DNA of 64,000 bases from Sesamum alatum (Eukaryota > Streptophyta > Magnoliopsida > Lamiales > Pedaliaceae). This document shows positions 1-12,797 of this stretch, in pieces. The translations under genes and the position numbers were made by a program. The DNA is taken from NCBI GenBank assembly GCA_034509735.1, contig JACGWO010000001.1:9564854-9628853 (forward strand). The letters run 5' to 3'. The notes under the pieces are model-generated. The model made no database searches, had not been told where the DNA came from, and worked only from the letters and a program-made list of their open reading frames with translations. The first letter of the stretch is position 1. The number at the start of each line of letters is the position of its first letter.

Positions 1-667
1 ATGTAATTTGCCTCGACTGATTTTTCTACAATTTTTTTAAAAAAAAATCAAGGGCAAAATGAACCATTTGAGGTCATTGGTTAAAAATTACACACCTCAT
101 GAAGGTATTTGTAATTTTTAAAACAGCAATAGGGTATTCGTAATTATGTCAAACCTCATGGGAGGTCATTGTAATTCACCCTTTCAATAACTCATAAATT
201 ACCTAATCTTTTAAATTTAACAACTATATATATTATAAACTAATCCAATGGTGAAAAAATAAATTAATAATCATAAATTTTATTATTATCAAATACATGA
301 GTATTTATCTCATCTGTATAATTTTAATTTTCTGCTGCATTATTAGTCATGAATGTGTGATTATTCATCAAATATTACATGATTATGATTCTTCCTTGTT
401 AACAAAATAAAATAAATTTGATTAAATTAATTCTGGTTTGGGCATTTATACATGGCATGATTAGGACCACGCTTATAATGACAGTTTCCCTGAGTTTGCT
501 TTAGTTGGTAGTGTAACATTCTCGGTTGATACCATTTCCTAGTTCTTATTTAGCTTCCTTGAATACGACGAGCTAATTAAATTACAAGACGTGTTTGACT
601 AATAAAAAAGGAAGAAAAAAAAACTATAAACAATACTCAAATTGATAGCGACTTTATAATAATTAAT

Positions 668-1117
668 AGGGTTAATTACACTTACACCCCATCTGAGAAT
701 GTATAATTACACTTTCCCCTAAAAATGTTTTGAAATTATACTTACACCCCTTCCGAAATTCTCTGTTTACACCTGACCCCCATCCGTTAGAGTTTGGACG
801 AAAAATGTAACATTCTCATGTATATTTTTGTACTTATAAGAGGATAAATGTAACATATATGTATGGAGTGAGGCCAATATTATTATATTTTTTCCTTATA
901 AGTACAAAATTATTGCACGAGAATATTAAATGAGAGGTAAAATTAAAAATTTATGTAATTATTTTTGTTGAAATGAACATTTTCCGCCCAAACTTTAACG
1001 AATGGAGGTCAGGTGTAAACAAAGAATTTTTAGAGGGGATGTAAATATAATTTCAAAACTTATTTGGGGAAAGTATAATTATATATTTCTACAAGGGGTC
1101 TAAATGTAATTAACCCT
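668..1117. mobile_element. Inverted-repeat MITE, 450 bp
   Basis: The left end reads agggttaattacacttacac and the right end is its approximate reverse complement (gtaattaaccct). Similarity runs inward for more than 100 bp on each side, so the single strand would fold into one long hairpin. Both sides are flanked by AATTAAT (661-667 and 1118-1124), which could be a 7-base target duplication, although the AT richness makes this weak. There is no coding capacity. The superfamily is not certain. Confidence 0.65.
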
Positions 1118-1388
1118 AATTAATAACAAAATATATCTTTGTTGGAGTTTAAATTTGTTTTCATGTAGCTATTATTCAAGATTGAAAAACATAGAAAAGG
1201 AAGTAGAAAATGCTCTCCTTTTCATCATTATTTTTAACTCCCATCTATAGTATTATTACAGTTGAAATTATTAAAAGCAATAATTGTCGAACAGACCGGG
1301 CACAACAACGACGAGGGCAAGAGTTCAATGATTCCGAAAGTACGACAAAATGTCAAAAACCAAAGGCTCATGCCTAGCAAATTTTTAG

Positions 1389-1720
1389 TTAGAACTTGAT
1401 TCGATCAAACCTGAACCAATTATATGATAAATACAATATACTTATCGTGTGATTGATGTACAGTATATAAAAAATAATCAATCATACAGTAAATGTATCA
1501 CACTTACTTTATAATTGATTTGGTTCGGCCACATCTGGTCTTGATAAAAATATCCTAGGCCCGAAAAATTCTAGCTCGGATCTGGCTCAACCAAACTTGA
1601 ACCAATCACATGGCAAATACAATACACTTATCGTGTGATTGGTGTAAGGAAAAATGACCAATCGTATAGCAAGTGCATCACACTTGCTCTATAATTAATT
1701 TAGTTCGATCAAACTTGATC
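1389..1720. repeat. Two adjacent copies of a hairpin repeat
   Basis: Copies at about 1389-1540 and 1584-1720 share a core containing 'cttatcgtgtgattg' and arms like 'gaaccaattatatg', with the reverse complement of the arm at the other end (ataattgatttggttcgg). Each copy can fold on itself. Related copies lie at 27017-27165 and, split by an insertion, at 45405-46115. The type is a short non-coding MITE-like family. Confidence 0.6.
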
Positions 1721-1949
1721 TGTAACCTTCCGTGACTTATTTTTTCAGGAACCTTCTTGTGTACAAGTTTCACAATTCGTACAAACCGTGTCAAATTACT
1801 ACTTTTCCAAAGTGTATGTATGATTATTGTTGCTGCATAACTCAATGCTGCAAATGTAGAAACTGAGTGATATTAAAGAACATGCAGCAAATGAACAAAA
1901 CTAAGAACTACGCTAAGCAAGGAAAGGAAGTGCAGGAATCAGGATCAAT

Positions 1950-4900
1950 TCACTGCAGAAAATAGTTGGAGAATGGGAGCTGTGCTCTTATGTCGTAGAG
2001 GTTTCTATTGAAGCTTCTGAGTGATTGAATATGCGGTTCGTCTTCCTCAACACCTACTATTCTAGCAAAAGCTCCTTCGCCTACATAGTCCACCACTCTA
2101 TTGGCAGCTTCAAGTCCCGTCACATAAGATTTCTCCTGTTGCAAATCAATATAAAGAGTAAGCTGACTGTCATTCTCAACAAGAAGTGTCTATAAATTGA
2201 ATGAAAAACGGTAAAATACCCTTTACCTGTGACCATGAACCGTGGCGGTTTACTATCCAATCTCCAGCCATATACAAGTTAGGAAACGACGTCGGTCCTC
2301 TCATCATGTACTTGTACGAACCTTGGATGAATATAAAATACACAGTAGGCGAATGAAGAAAGCTGACCTGTAAAGTGTAGATTAGCACTTAGCCAGTAGA
2401 TGGTATTTGCTTTTACCTGGGAAAAAATGGGTGAGGAATTTTGGAAATCTTCCGATTTCCTTGTCAACAACTGTAGCATTTTCAAAGTCCTTGATGCACC
2501 TTGAAAGCCAAGACATCACTTTTTCGACAATTTTCTCATCCTTCAGAGGCAACAAGTCATTGGCATGATACTGCACTTAATTACCAAACCATAGACGTTA
2601 GAGCAAGCTACGAGACCCTGAATTCTTCTCAAAACAGAGAAAAAGCCAATCACTTAATGCGAGGAACATGTGATTCTTACTAAATCAGCTTGAACGATCG
2701 TTGATGCACTGTCTTTATACTCATCATATATCGTGCTCAAGTCAAAAAATGTCCAAGCACAAGCACCGTCGAATCCAGAGGAGACATTGCTTGAATATGG
2801 AATTTTAACCTGTCGTCGGTAAAAACAGCAAGTAGAGGAGAAATCCTATTGATCCTGTCTGGTTTGTTTTGGCTCAAAGATGAACAGTCAAAACTTCCAC
2901 AAGCTGAAACTCGTACCTTCCTGTCAAGCCAAAGCTTAACAGTAAGCAAATCTGTGCTGTTCAATTTCATGACTTTCAGGAACTCTTCTCTTCCACATAA
3001 AGCTGCACTAAAAAAACATAACTGCAAGTTACAACTAAACGACAAACAAGAAGGTAACGTTAACTAACATTAACATCGCTGCAGATTATTTGAATTTGGT
3101 TGCCAGGATTTAGTATCACAAGATGAAAGTCCTAGAAAATATACCTGTTTTGGACAATTTCCTGTAGGGTGGAAATTCCAACAGCCAATATAAAGGCATC
3201 AGCCTTAAAACTCTCTTTCTCACATATAACTTCAGAGATGCATCCTGTTTCCTCATTAACCACTACATCTGTTACTTTTCTACCCTCCAGAAATCTGCAG
3301 CCTTGGATTTTCATGGATTCTGTCCATGGCTGAAAAATTTTCTCTCTAACTGTTCCACGACACCATACCAAATCGAAATTTTTCTGACCAGTCCATGAAA
3401 CTTACAATCAATAGATTCATTCATACATGTAAAACAAATGAGCAAACATCAAGATGGAAAGAGGAGCTGATGATGATCTAAGCGAGTGTATTGTTAACTT
3501 AACTACCGTAATTTACCAAACCTGGTTTGCTAGAACGAAGTAATATAGCATTCCAAGAGTTGCAGCAGCGCTACATTGCTCCGCTGGAGCAAACAATCCC
3601 ACTTGAAGCAACGGGTCGAAAACATCCCGAAACAGCCTCTCCGAGCATCCAAATTGTTTCAAGATCTCCCTTGCAGTGACTAAAAATTTCAAGTACTTGA
3701 ACAAATTACCACAAATTTATCCACTTGGAGAAACTACAAACGAACTCGAAAGTTCACAGTAATGAAGATATTCTCTTACTTGGATCGTATTTTCTCCATG
3801 CAGTATCCGTGTTGTTAAAATCAATCACTGCAAACAGAAATAGTTAAAGGATAAGTTATGTATCTCATCAATATCAAGAATCCTTGTAGCAATTCAGACA
3901 AGACTTTGGTTGAGAATACCTGCAGCCATCAGAGGAAGGGATGTCAACCGATCGGTGAAGGGTAGTCGAGCAAACTACGATTGCGAGGTAACTTAATTAG
4001 GTTTATCAAAATTCTGCAGGTTAGTCTTAGGCTATATATAGTCCATGAGAGACTTGCCTGGGTGTTGAATAATGTCCCAAATGGAGTTGGCAGCTGTGGC
4101 GATTCTTGGAATATTGGATACTCAACCTGAAAAGAAAGCAAACTCATGGAAATCATAATTCCCGAAAGAAACAGAGGAAATAAACAGGCAGAAAGAAACA
4201 TTGCAAATCATGACTAAAACCATACCAGTCCAGCTTACCTCCAGACCTTCTTCTGAATATTGTGCCGATTTCGTCCAACTTGTAAAGGGTTTAAGACCAA
4301 GCTCGTCGACTAGATTAAATATATTTCGGTAGGGATACCAGAAACCTAAAACTCATTATAACATAGTCAGCTACAGATCAACATGAAATGCTTGTACTAA
4401 AGTTGACATTCTTTTGGGGCTTAATGCAATTTAACTCCATATTATATTGTAAATGAGCAAATTATCGCCCTATAAAAACAAAATAGCAATTTACCTCCCT
4501 GCATTTTTTAAAATGGAGCAATTTACCTCCCTAGACAAGGAGATGGGGGAGGTAAATTGCTTCATTTTAAAAAATATAGGGAGGTAAATTGCTATTTTAT
4601 TTTTCATAGGGGTAATTTGCTACTTTGCAATATAACATAGGGTTGCTTGTACTTTTCCCCATTCTTTTGGTGCAAAGGATCACTATTTCTTGACCAAAAC
4701 AAGTCTGATAATAGGCGCATCAGATTTTCTGTTGCATACCATATTTCATCTCCTACTCCACTCATGTCACGTGTATAAAGACGACATCTCTATTTTATTT
4801 AGGAAAAGAAGTACAAGACAGGAACAGAGTTTGCAATAGAAAATCCAATCCGAATAACAAGAGTACGGCAACAACATAGTATAATCTTTGAAGCCCTCGT

Positions 4901-5298
4901 AAGATCAAGAGAAACAAGAACTCAGCAACATGATAAATTTGATTACCGCGAATACCAGCATCATCAGGACTAAGAGACTTGGTCTTGGGGCCAAGTTCAT
5001 ATCCACCTTCAAGAACTGTAACATCAAATCCCTGAAACCAAAATTCAAAACAAAGTTTTTTAGAAAACGGTTCAAATTAAGCACTTAGAAATAGTTCAAA
5101 AATTACCTGTTTGCAAAGGTGGTGAGCAGCACCAAGTCCAGCCCAGCCCGAACCCACGATAACTACTTTCTTCTTGTTCTGCCGTTCAGTAACAACAGAC
5201 ACTGATTGATCCTCCGCTCTGCAGCAAAACCCACGTCTGAAATTACTACTTCTACTACCATTTGGAAAAACGGGCCGGGCCCTCAAAGAAGCCAACAT
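1950..5298 (-). CDS. Plastid FAD-dependent desaturase-like oxidoreductase
   Basis: Thirteen exons join in frame into 535 aa: 5107-5298, 4947-5031, 4239-4345, 4058-4126, 3920-3974, 3780-3827, 3522-3679, 3145-3383, 2917-3007, 2681-2809, 2417-2570, 2227-2321, 1950-2135. The first ~40 residues are basic and hydroxylated, like a chloroplast transit peptide. Then comes the dinucleotide-binding motif VVIVGSGWAGLGAA (residues ~45-58), and near the C-terminus NLYMAGDWI, the second FAD contact seen in phytoene and zeta-carotene desaturases and amine oxidases. By family it is a flavoprotein of the phytoene-desaturase/amine-oxidase fold acting in plastids. It is not PDS, ZDS or CRTISO themselves: the region after the FAD motif (FWYPYRNIFNLVDELG) differs from what I know of those. 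The substrate is unknown. Intron 4 uses a GC donor (CAG|GCAAGT at 4058/4057). Intron 2 carries a hairpin MITE. Confidence 0.9.
4424..4650. mobile_element. Hairpin MITE inside intron 2 of the desaturase-like gene
   Basis: A nearly perfect inverted repeat: the left arm has 'aaatagcaatttacctccct' and the right arm has its reverse complement 'agggaggtaaattgctattt'. Related copies lie at 29886-30045 and 43660-43876. It is in the 601 bp intron between exons 2 and 3 and leaves both splice sites untouched. Confidence 0.7.
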
Positions 5299-6228
5299 CT
5301 GCTTTGCTCTGGGCTAAGGCTTTCTTTCCCCCTTTCCTTATTTTTGGCCGAAAGATTTAACGGCTTTCAACCGCTATTTAAGCTCTCCCGGGCTTTTTAA
5401 CAAGATTTTTGTTCTCGGGCCGTGGCCACAATTCTGATAAAGCTCGAGTACAAAATTAGTCGATTTCGTGTGGGCCACTTGGCAGTCATGAGAGGTGTAT
5501 ATTTGTTCTTGTGTTTTTAATTACACTTATTCGTATGAAATAAATTAAAGTAAAAAATAGTGACCGAACGACGTAGAGCCACAAAAAACCTGGAAAAATC
5601 AAGATACTGTTGAAAATAATGCTTGATTTTTCAAGAATAGATAATGATGGCGGGTAAAATCAAAGATTGATATACACAAAAACTTTATTTTGATTTAAAA
5701 TAATTCTTTTCTTCTCTCAAAAAAATATCAGTTTAAATCTGAAAATGAAAATGATAAAATTTGCCCGAAATTAGAAAAAAATATATTTATATACTTATAG
5801 AAAAAAAACCTCTTTTTTTACCCATAATAACAACTAATCACACCGCTGTATTATTTTTTTTTAACGTCAAAAATATAATATAATTACTTTATTTAATTTA
5901 TAAAATTTTATATTAATTAATAAATTATTTTTTTAAATATAATTTATTAATTTATATATTTATTTTTTATTTATAATATATTTTAAAATATAAAAGTTTA
6001 GGACACGCACAAAGAAATAATGTCCCGCGAGGGCTAATATATATATAAAAAAAGCAATTGATAATTTCGCATCCTTCCGTCCAAAATTCCAATCACCCAC
6101 ATAAAGAAATATACTTACAATAGACGCCACGCCATCTCTCCTACGCTTCCACACTACTTCACTCACCCCCACAAGAATCTTTGTTGCCTCCATCGTTACA
6201 CAATTTCCTTCTCTACACACACTAGCAT
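5299..6228. promoter_or_regulatory. Divergent promoter region between the desaturase-like gene and CPP1
   Basis: This 930 bp segment separates two start codons that point away from each other. On the CPP1 side a TATA-like stretch (tatatatataaa, 6038-6049) lies about 180 bases before the ATG. On the desaturase side a TGGGCC site II motif occurs at 5471-5476. The middle (5560-6000) is very AT-rich, and part of it (about 5955-6010) resembles a dispersed repeat also seen near 21.6 and 21.85 kb. No transcription start can be fixed from sequence alone. Confidence 0.5.
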
Positions 6229-8616
6229 ATGGCCACAGCTCTTTCCGTCCGGCCCAGCCGCGCCATCTCCGGTTCCGACCGGCTCAGACCCACATCTTTC
6301 CACCGCCCTGGCCCAGAACCGATAGTTAAGGTGCTCAATTCGGGCCGCCGTGGTCCATGGGGGGTGATGTTCAGCCGCCGCATATTAGCCGCACCGCTGC
6401 AAGCGGGCTCGCGAGCCGATGACTCTGCCCCGTTCGAGATGTCGGTAGAAAATGCCCTCAAAGTACTGGGTGTATCCGAGGGTGCATCTTTCGACGATAT
6501 TCTTCGAGCAAAGAATTCAATCATCGCTTCTTGTAAAGATGACGAACAAACAATTGCTCAGGTCCTTCCTCTTTTCGTGCCTTTTTTCCTTTTCGTAATT
6601 TGCGGGAGTGATTGATCTCAATCTATGGTGTTGTAGTGGTGGGTTTCTGACGGATTAATGTCAGAAGGATGTTCTAATTTGCATTTCATTAATTGTGATT
6701 GAATGGGTTCTGCTAAAGCCAGGTGCTTTACTGATGACTGCAAAAAGATTGAAGTTTTCTGGTCTTGAATTGTAAATAGCATATGTGCATTCTGCATAAT
6801 TTATTGGTTTGCGAACTATCTCTAAATTCACCATTATTTACTCGTTTCACTGCCGATGATTCACTACAATGCCAGAACCTAACATCTTCCAACTCACACA
6901 ATACCGCCTCTAAAGTTTATGAAAATCCTTAATTTTCCTGGAACTCTACCCCCTTTTGAAGAATTGAGGCTATTGTTTTAGTGCATGCGAATGATTTCTA
7001 GCTGGCTGTTTTGTTGCTCTATGAGTCCCAATATTATTACTTTGTTGAAATAGACATGACAGATGTTGGGGGAACCTGTGAAAGAAGAAGGAGATATCTA
7101 TTGATGGCCTTGGAAGATTGGAAAGAAAGGGGAAAATAAGGCACGTAAATAAATAAAAATGATAATAGAAGTTAGCCAATTATTGCGAGTTCCAACTAGT
7201 TTTTATGAGGATTACCATAATTTGCTATGTTCATTTTCTCAAGTAAAAGTCTGAGATTCTTTTCCACCTTGATATCAAAGGGCTGAAGCAGACATCTTTT
7301 AGTTACCAAGGAAAACTAGAATTGTATATTGTTTTTCACTTACCCAGCTACAACTCTGATCTTAAATGTGTATTTGTGTATATTGTAGTTAGGACATCAA
7401 TGAGTGCAGCTATATTCTTTCAGCTTGTCAATGCTTGCATTAATATGGCTTACCATATACAGGTAGAGGCTGCATATGACATGCTGCTAATGCAGAGTTT
7501 ATCACGGCGGAGGGCAGGGAAAGTTGTAAGTAGTAGCATTCGTTATGCTGATGTTAAACCTGTAGATTCTCCTAGAATGGGGTCAATGCCCAAATGGTTA
7601 CAGACTTCCGTCAAAAAGTCCCTCATATCAGTGGAAGCACCATCGACTAGTGAATTAGGCGTGCAGGCAGGTGTATATGGAGCTCTGATGGTCTTGACCT
7701 ATGCTAATGGAGCCTCACCATCTTCCACGGTACCATATGCGGGTTCTGATGTTCCCGGCCTTATTTTAGCCACTAGCTTTGGGGCATCCTTGTACTTCAT
7801 GACTAAGAAAAATATCAAATTAGGTAAGAATATGAACTCTGTGTTCATTAACCATGACTTTGATGCAACATATGTCAGACATGACAGTCCTGGAGAAGCA
7901 CTAACATAGTGGTGTGATTATTAAGCTAATACATGTTTCATGCCAAAACTAGTGTCCCTAAATTTGATATACTTAGTATTCGGAAAGTAGGATTTCTACA
8001 ATTCTATAGTAGCTTGATTACTTTGGAAATATTAAGAGCATACAGGAAACTTGGGGGTTGGGTGGGTGTTGAAGTTGCAAATAAACTAAATGTAAACAAA
8101 ATTTCCTGACATGCAATTGCCAGTGACATCTCGCTGTTTCTTGATTCAAGACTGCAGAAAATCCAAACTTCTTGGAGGCTCAATGCTTGCATGCATTTTG
8201 AATGGAAAGACAATTCCTTGTGTTAAATCTCTACTTCAGCGATGTTCAAATTACAGCATAGATTTTGGATATAAACATGAGGCTAACATGAGATTTGCTG
8301 GATAAACTCGTGAATAAGCCATAACCCTGCCTTTGTGCGTGCATAATATGGAGATTTCATTTGCCAACATGTGAAAAATTGTACTCTGCTCTATTACGAC
8401 AATTATGGTTTCTGTGGCTGATGAAATTCTACTTCTGCAGGGAAGGCAACGGTCATAACGATTGGAGGGCTTGTCGCTGGTGCAGTGGTGGGCTCAGCAG
8501 TGGAGAATTGGTTGCAGGTTGACATTGTGCCCTTTATGGGAATACACACTCCGGCTACTGTTGTGAGCGAATTTATAATCTTCTCACAATTTTTAGTCTC
8601 CTTGTACTTGAGATAG
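6229..8616 (+). CDS. CPP1: CPP1, chaperone-like protein of POR1
   Basis: Three exons (6229-6561, 7463-7823, 8441-8616) encode 289 aa. Residues 1-60 are Arg/Ser/Pro-rich, as in a chloroplast transit peptide. Residues ~71-130 form a J-like domain (ALKVLGVSEGASFDDI, then QVEAAYDMLL) without the HPD tripeptide, which is typical of CPP1 rather than a true DnaJ. The C-terminal half has three hydrophobic segments: around VYGALMVLTYANGA, VPGLILATSFGASLYFM and ITIGGLVAGAVVGSA. By family knowledge CPP1 (cell growth defect factor 1) sits in thylakoid and envelope membranes, stabilises protochlorophyllide oxidoreductase and so supports chlorophyll synthesis. The exon junctions keep frame and all have GT-AG ends. 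Its neighbour across the divergent promoter is also plastid-targeted. Confidence 0.93.
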
Positions 8617-9189
8617 AATGAGGCTAAATTCTAGTGCGCATGTGTGGGAGGTTAGCCTATATTTCATTGCAAAAGTTTAGCAACACTTATCTAGGATATG
8701 TATTGTATTATATATACACTGTACAAAGGTAATGTTTTAGAACCTACATCAGTAAATACATTTCTTGTCAAATGTTATCTATGCATTCAGTATTAGCTCA
8801 TTCTTTAAAGTTACAACCTCTGCTGTCAGATGTTTGGCATTTGCTCATTCTTTGAAGTTATCATCTTTGGCTTAGTATGTTTTGATCTTTCAATAGCAAA
8901 TACATTGGTGATTGGTCATAAAACTTATGAGAACTAAGTAGAAATGTTGATCAGGCTGTACTTTGACCCATTCATTTCTGAAGCTTTGATCTTGAGAGTA
9001 AAGATTTCATCATCAGGACAGGAAGCCACTTGGAGAAGCAAAGTCATGGGTAAATGCAAGCATCTGCTAGTGACAGAAGAGATTCATAAAGAAACAATGT
9101 CTCAGCGAGTTGCTTCGACACAATCTAATGCGCGAACATTTTAAACCTCAGATCCTAAAACATGAACACCTACCTAAGTACGTTTTATG
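8617..9189. other. Convergent 3' regions of CPP1 and the DUF630/DUF632 gene
   Basis: 573 bp between two stop codons that face each other. It must hold the 3' UTRs and polyadenylation signals of both genes. I see no transposon and no credible open frame here. Confidence 0.6.
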
Positions 9190-12100
9190 TCATCTGCTAC
9201 AATTTTCTTCAACTTGTGAACCCTCTATACAAGATGGTGGTTTCCCAACTTTTTCAGCATTCTGAGTAGTGCTGAGATCATTATACATTTTCAGAGCTGC
9301 CCTTGAGAATTCTGTCATAGACTCAAACACCCTGCAAAACCCCGTCTGGAAACCATTTAGGGTGATCCTCTCAGTTTCTTGCATGCAGTTATGGTGTTTC
9401 TCCTTCTCAAAATCAACCCTTTTTCGGAAATTTTCCAGCATGTCCTTGCGCTCCACCAACGATTCAGCCTGATGATCCATCTCCAGCTCTGTATTTTTAT
9501 CTGTCAGCCTGAACTCAGAGATCCTGTTCTCAGCTTTCTGGAAGGCTAATATCTTTTTATCTAGTTCTTTGGACAGACTATCAACTTTCCTCTTTTGTTG
9601 CTGTTCCACTCCTTGCTGAAGCCATAAAGCCCTAACATCCTTTGCGCAGCTTTTAATTGCAAATGAAACTGCCTTATCTGGTAACTTGTTCATGGAATCC
9701 AACCAATCATGACAGACTTTGAGAAGTGGAGGGCCATTTGATCGACATGGAGGAGCAGAATTCCTGCCCCTGGAGTAAAATTCAACTTCAGGGGCAACAA
9801 ATTTTGACAGCCATCCGTGAAGGGCTTCAATATATCCCTTTTGAGCTGCAATGTACTCTATCAAACACGAACGCCAATTCACAAGCTCTGTTTCCAGCTG
9901 TAGTGTTGCAAGCCGGTGAGATTCGTTGCAGAATTTTCCATAAGACGGGCACGTAAAAGTTTTCACTTCAAATATGATCTTGTTCTGGATTTCGTGAGAC
10001 TCCAACATAATTTTCCAGGTTCTCATCATACTGCATCAAACAGAAAGAAAGTCAACTGCACATCATATATTCTTTGTCTTCTTCTTATTCTTTGTTATTT
10101 CCTTTTTCTTATTCAGGAGTGGCAAAATTTTACCCTTGAAGTAATTCCTTTATTTGCGGCTCTAGCTCTTCATCTCTCAGTTTATCAATTTGGTTTGAAA
10201 TTGTTTCAGCACTGCGAATTGCCACAAGAATCCTGCTGTACAGATCTTTCACTGCTGCTCTGGTTTTGTCCACTGTGAGCCCTTCGTCTCCTCTAACATC
10301 TTGATTTCGGAGGTGATTGCATTTCCTTTCATAAATTCTTCGGATGCTATCTCCATCCTGGACAAGACAAGAAAATAGTCGAGCACAAAAGATGCCAAAT
10401 AGCGCTTAAGAATTTGTTATAAATGGATACAGTAGATAACCAAGACAGATTACAGAAAATGGTTTCGTTATTTGTCAGTTTTTCGTGCCTATTTATTTCA
10501 AAGGTAAAAAGTTGCATCAAAAGAGATCACTAGAGAGAAAACATGCCAACTAAAGAAAAAACCAGCAGTGTGGGAAATAGCCAATACCTTGACTTCTTCA
10601 TAGAGTTTCTTTTCCCAGGCATACAGTCTTCCTAGTGTCAACGAGTGGCTTCCGGAAGCCATTCCTCCATAATCATCAAACAGATCATTGTTAAATTCTT
10701 TCCATGTGGAAGAGCTTTTAGGACCAGCTGCTACCAAACTCTTACATGATGATGAACGGGAAGTAGACCGCCATGTGATAGCTTGCATCAATTTTGTTGA
10801 GCTTTCTGCATCCACATAGTTTTTGAATTAAATCATCATGGAAATGATGAGAATGCAAATGCCATTAGGAGAAGAAGTTTCCAAACAAAACAAAGGAGAT
10901 TTACAATAAAATGTTAGATGGAGAAAGCCACAACAATCCCTACAAATGATCATCAGCAGAGAACTTGAGAAAGCCGGACTATATTGCTACAGTAGAGATG
11001 GCACATCATGAAGTTTGTTTTTGTCTTCTTGATTGAAAGAAATGATGATAAGGCCATTTTTAAACTCAACTTGTCGCTATGAGAGGCTACTCTGCATACG
11101 GGTGATTTGGTTACAGCAACAGCTTAACTTATTTTCACATCTGAAACAGAAAAGGACCAGATCATCATCAATGCAGCTATAGGCTGTGTTGTCACCAGCC
11201 ATGAATACAAGTCATGCCTCCCAGAATTACCAATTAAAACTTTTATAGAGTTCAAGGCAAGAGCAAAACACAAAGAACACCTCAAGGAATGTATGACGCT
11301 GAATTTTGGTTAAGAGAGCAAAGGGGAAAGGAAAAAATCGTAGGAACCATTGTAAAAGAATGAAGTGTATGTAAGCAGTGTGGAATACAGGAAATCATGT
11401 TAATAGGTCCATGAAACTTTTCCTTAAAGATTAGATTGGAGAGTCCGCCGAAGCCTTCTGGAAGGAAAGAGGAAAAAGAGGTAATCAGAGGTTAGCTGAA
11501 ATGTGAATTTCTAACTGGAAGCTGGAAGCAAATGAAAGATTGCAACCAACTTAATTCGAAATTACCAATTAAAGGCAAACTCGAGACGCAAGTATTCAGA
11601 CACAAATAGAAATGGAGCTTTGTGAACAATAATGCAAACAGGTATCATGCCCTTTATTTCATCATCCAAGTGCCCTTAAACAATTTAAAGAAAAATATGA
11701 AAACAGCTATTTTAACAGAGTTTCATGTTATGTGATGCAGAATTCTGTCCAGAAAACTATAGAGTAATGAGATTGAGAGCACAAAACAACCAACTTTACT
11801 TTCTGATTTTCAAGCTTTCTTACTGTGTTACAGCTCTCTAGAGGTAAATAATTATCACAGTAATTATTAGGATTAATAAGAAAGAAGCTAAAACCCTGAC
11901 TGATTGTGAAGAAAGTTAACCTTTTATTTCCTCCAGATTAGACTGTACATGCACCCTGTTGCACTCTAGCATCCTGGAAACATCCTTTCCAGAATCATAG
12001 GCCCTGATAAAATGGTCTTCAATGTCTTTCAAAGCCTCCAACAATTCCCTCCCTCTAACTGGTGTATCAATAACAGTCAGCCCCTTCTCTACCTGCTCCC

Positions 12101-12797
12101 CCTGGCTCACATTAGCACTCTCCACTGCATTAACAACTTCAACTCCATGCTTCTTCTCCTCTTCAATAACTGCTTCTTTTTCCACCACAGCATCATTTCT
12201 CTCTTCCCCTTCTTCATCTTCAAGCTCTGGGATTCCTTCTTGCTCTCTCACAACCCTTAAATCCTCCTCAGAAATCCTATTATAAGTATGAATTATTTCT
12301 GGCCTTGTGACACTATTGAAAGGGTTAAAGAAATCCCACCCAAAGTCCCTCTGTGGTGAGGGCATTGCCTGAGGCATATCCATGTAAAAATACCCACAAA
12401 CTTGTTCTTCTTCTTCTTCTTCTTTCTCATTCTTCTCCTCACACTCTTCCTCAGAAGAGATTGAACTTGTAGAAGAAGTGCATGGCTCACAGGCAATGGC
12501 TTCTTTAGTTGGTTCAGATGGTGCTTGCTGAAGAAACAAAGGGTTTGAGACCACATTTTCCTTGGTGGGGGGAGAAGGTGGTGGGAATGTGATGTAAAAT
12601 GGTGAAGGGGGTGAAGAATGGCGAGCAACAAAGAGATTTATGGCTGCTGAGACTCCAAACAAGGATTGACAATATCTGTAATGAGCATCTGCAAGAGCAT
12701 ATCTTCTCTCCACGGCTAACTTGAGTTGGTTTTTCCTCTCTCTACATATGGAAACAACTTCTTCTTCTTGTTCTAATCTTGAGGCAACACAACCCAT
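9190..12797 (-). CDS. DUF630/DUF632 protein (NRG2/REL2-like)
   Basis: Four exons (11921-12797, 10588-10805, 10134-10357, 9190-10030) encode 719 aa. The N-terminus MGCVASRLEQEEEV starts DUF630 (residues 1-60); Gly2 and Cys3 fit N-myristoylation and palmitoylation, so attachment to the plasma membrane is likely. Proline-rich and Glu-rich linkers (about 60-250) follow. DUF632 begins near residue 258 (DIEDHFIRAYDSGKDVSRML), runs through the small exons and ends past VSFAIKSCAKDVRALW. The tail is charged and coiled-coil-like (KRKVDSLSKELDKKILAF). Plant relatives include Arabidopsis NRG2 (nitrate signalling) and rice REL2 (leaf shape). Which subfamily this one belongs to cannot be decided by eye. 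Intron 1 is 1,115 bp. The ATG is the first in frame and fits the conserved MGC start. Confidence 0.9.

Larger units (their letters stand above)
1..1949. other. Intergenic region with MITE remnants
   Basis: No gene is visible. Bases about 60-185 hold the right part of a hairpin element of the family that ends in 'aattacac...cctca' arms, cut by the window edge. An inverted-repeat element lies at 668-1117 and two related hairpin repeats at 1389-1720; both are listed separately. The rest is AT-rich DNA without an open frame of note. The 3' UTR of the minus-strand desaturase-like gene should extend below 1950. Confidence 0.6.

Noticed and set aside
6222..6524. 100-codon open frame antisense to CPP1 exon 1
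   Set aside because: It mirrors the GC-rich transit-peptide coding strand, has no family resemblance, and the plus-strand frame is clearly CPP1.
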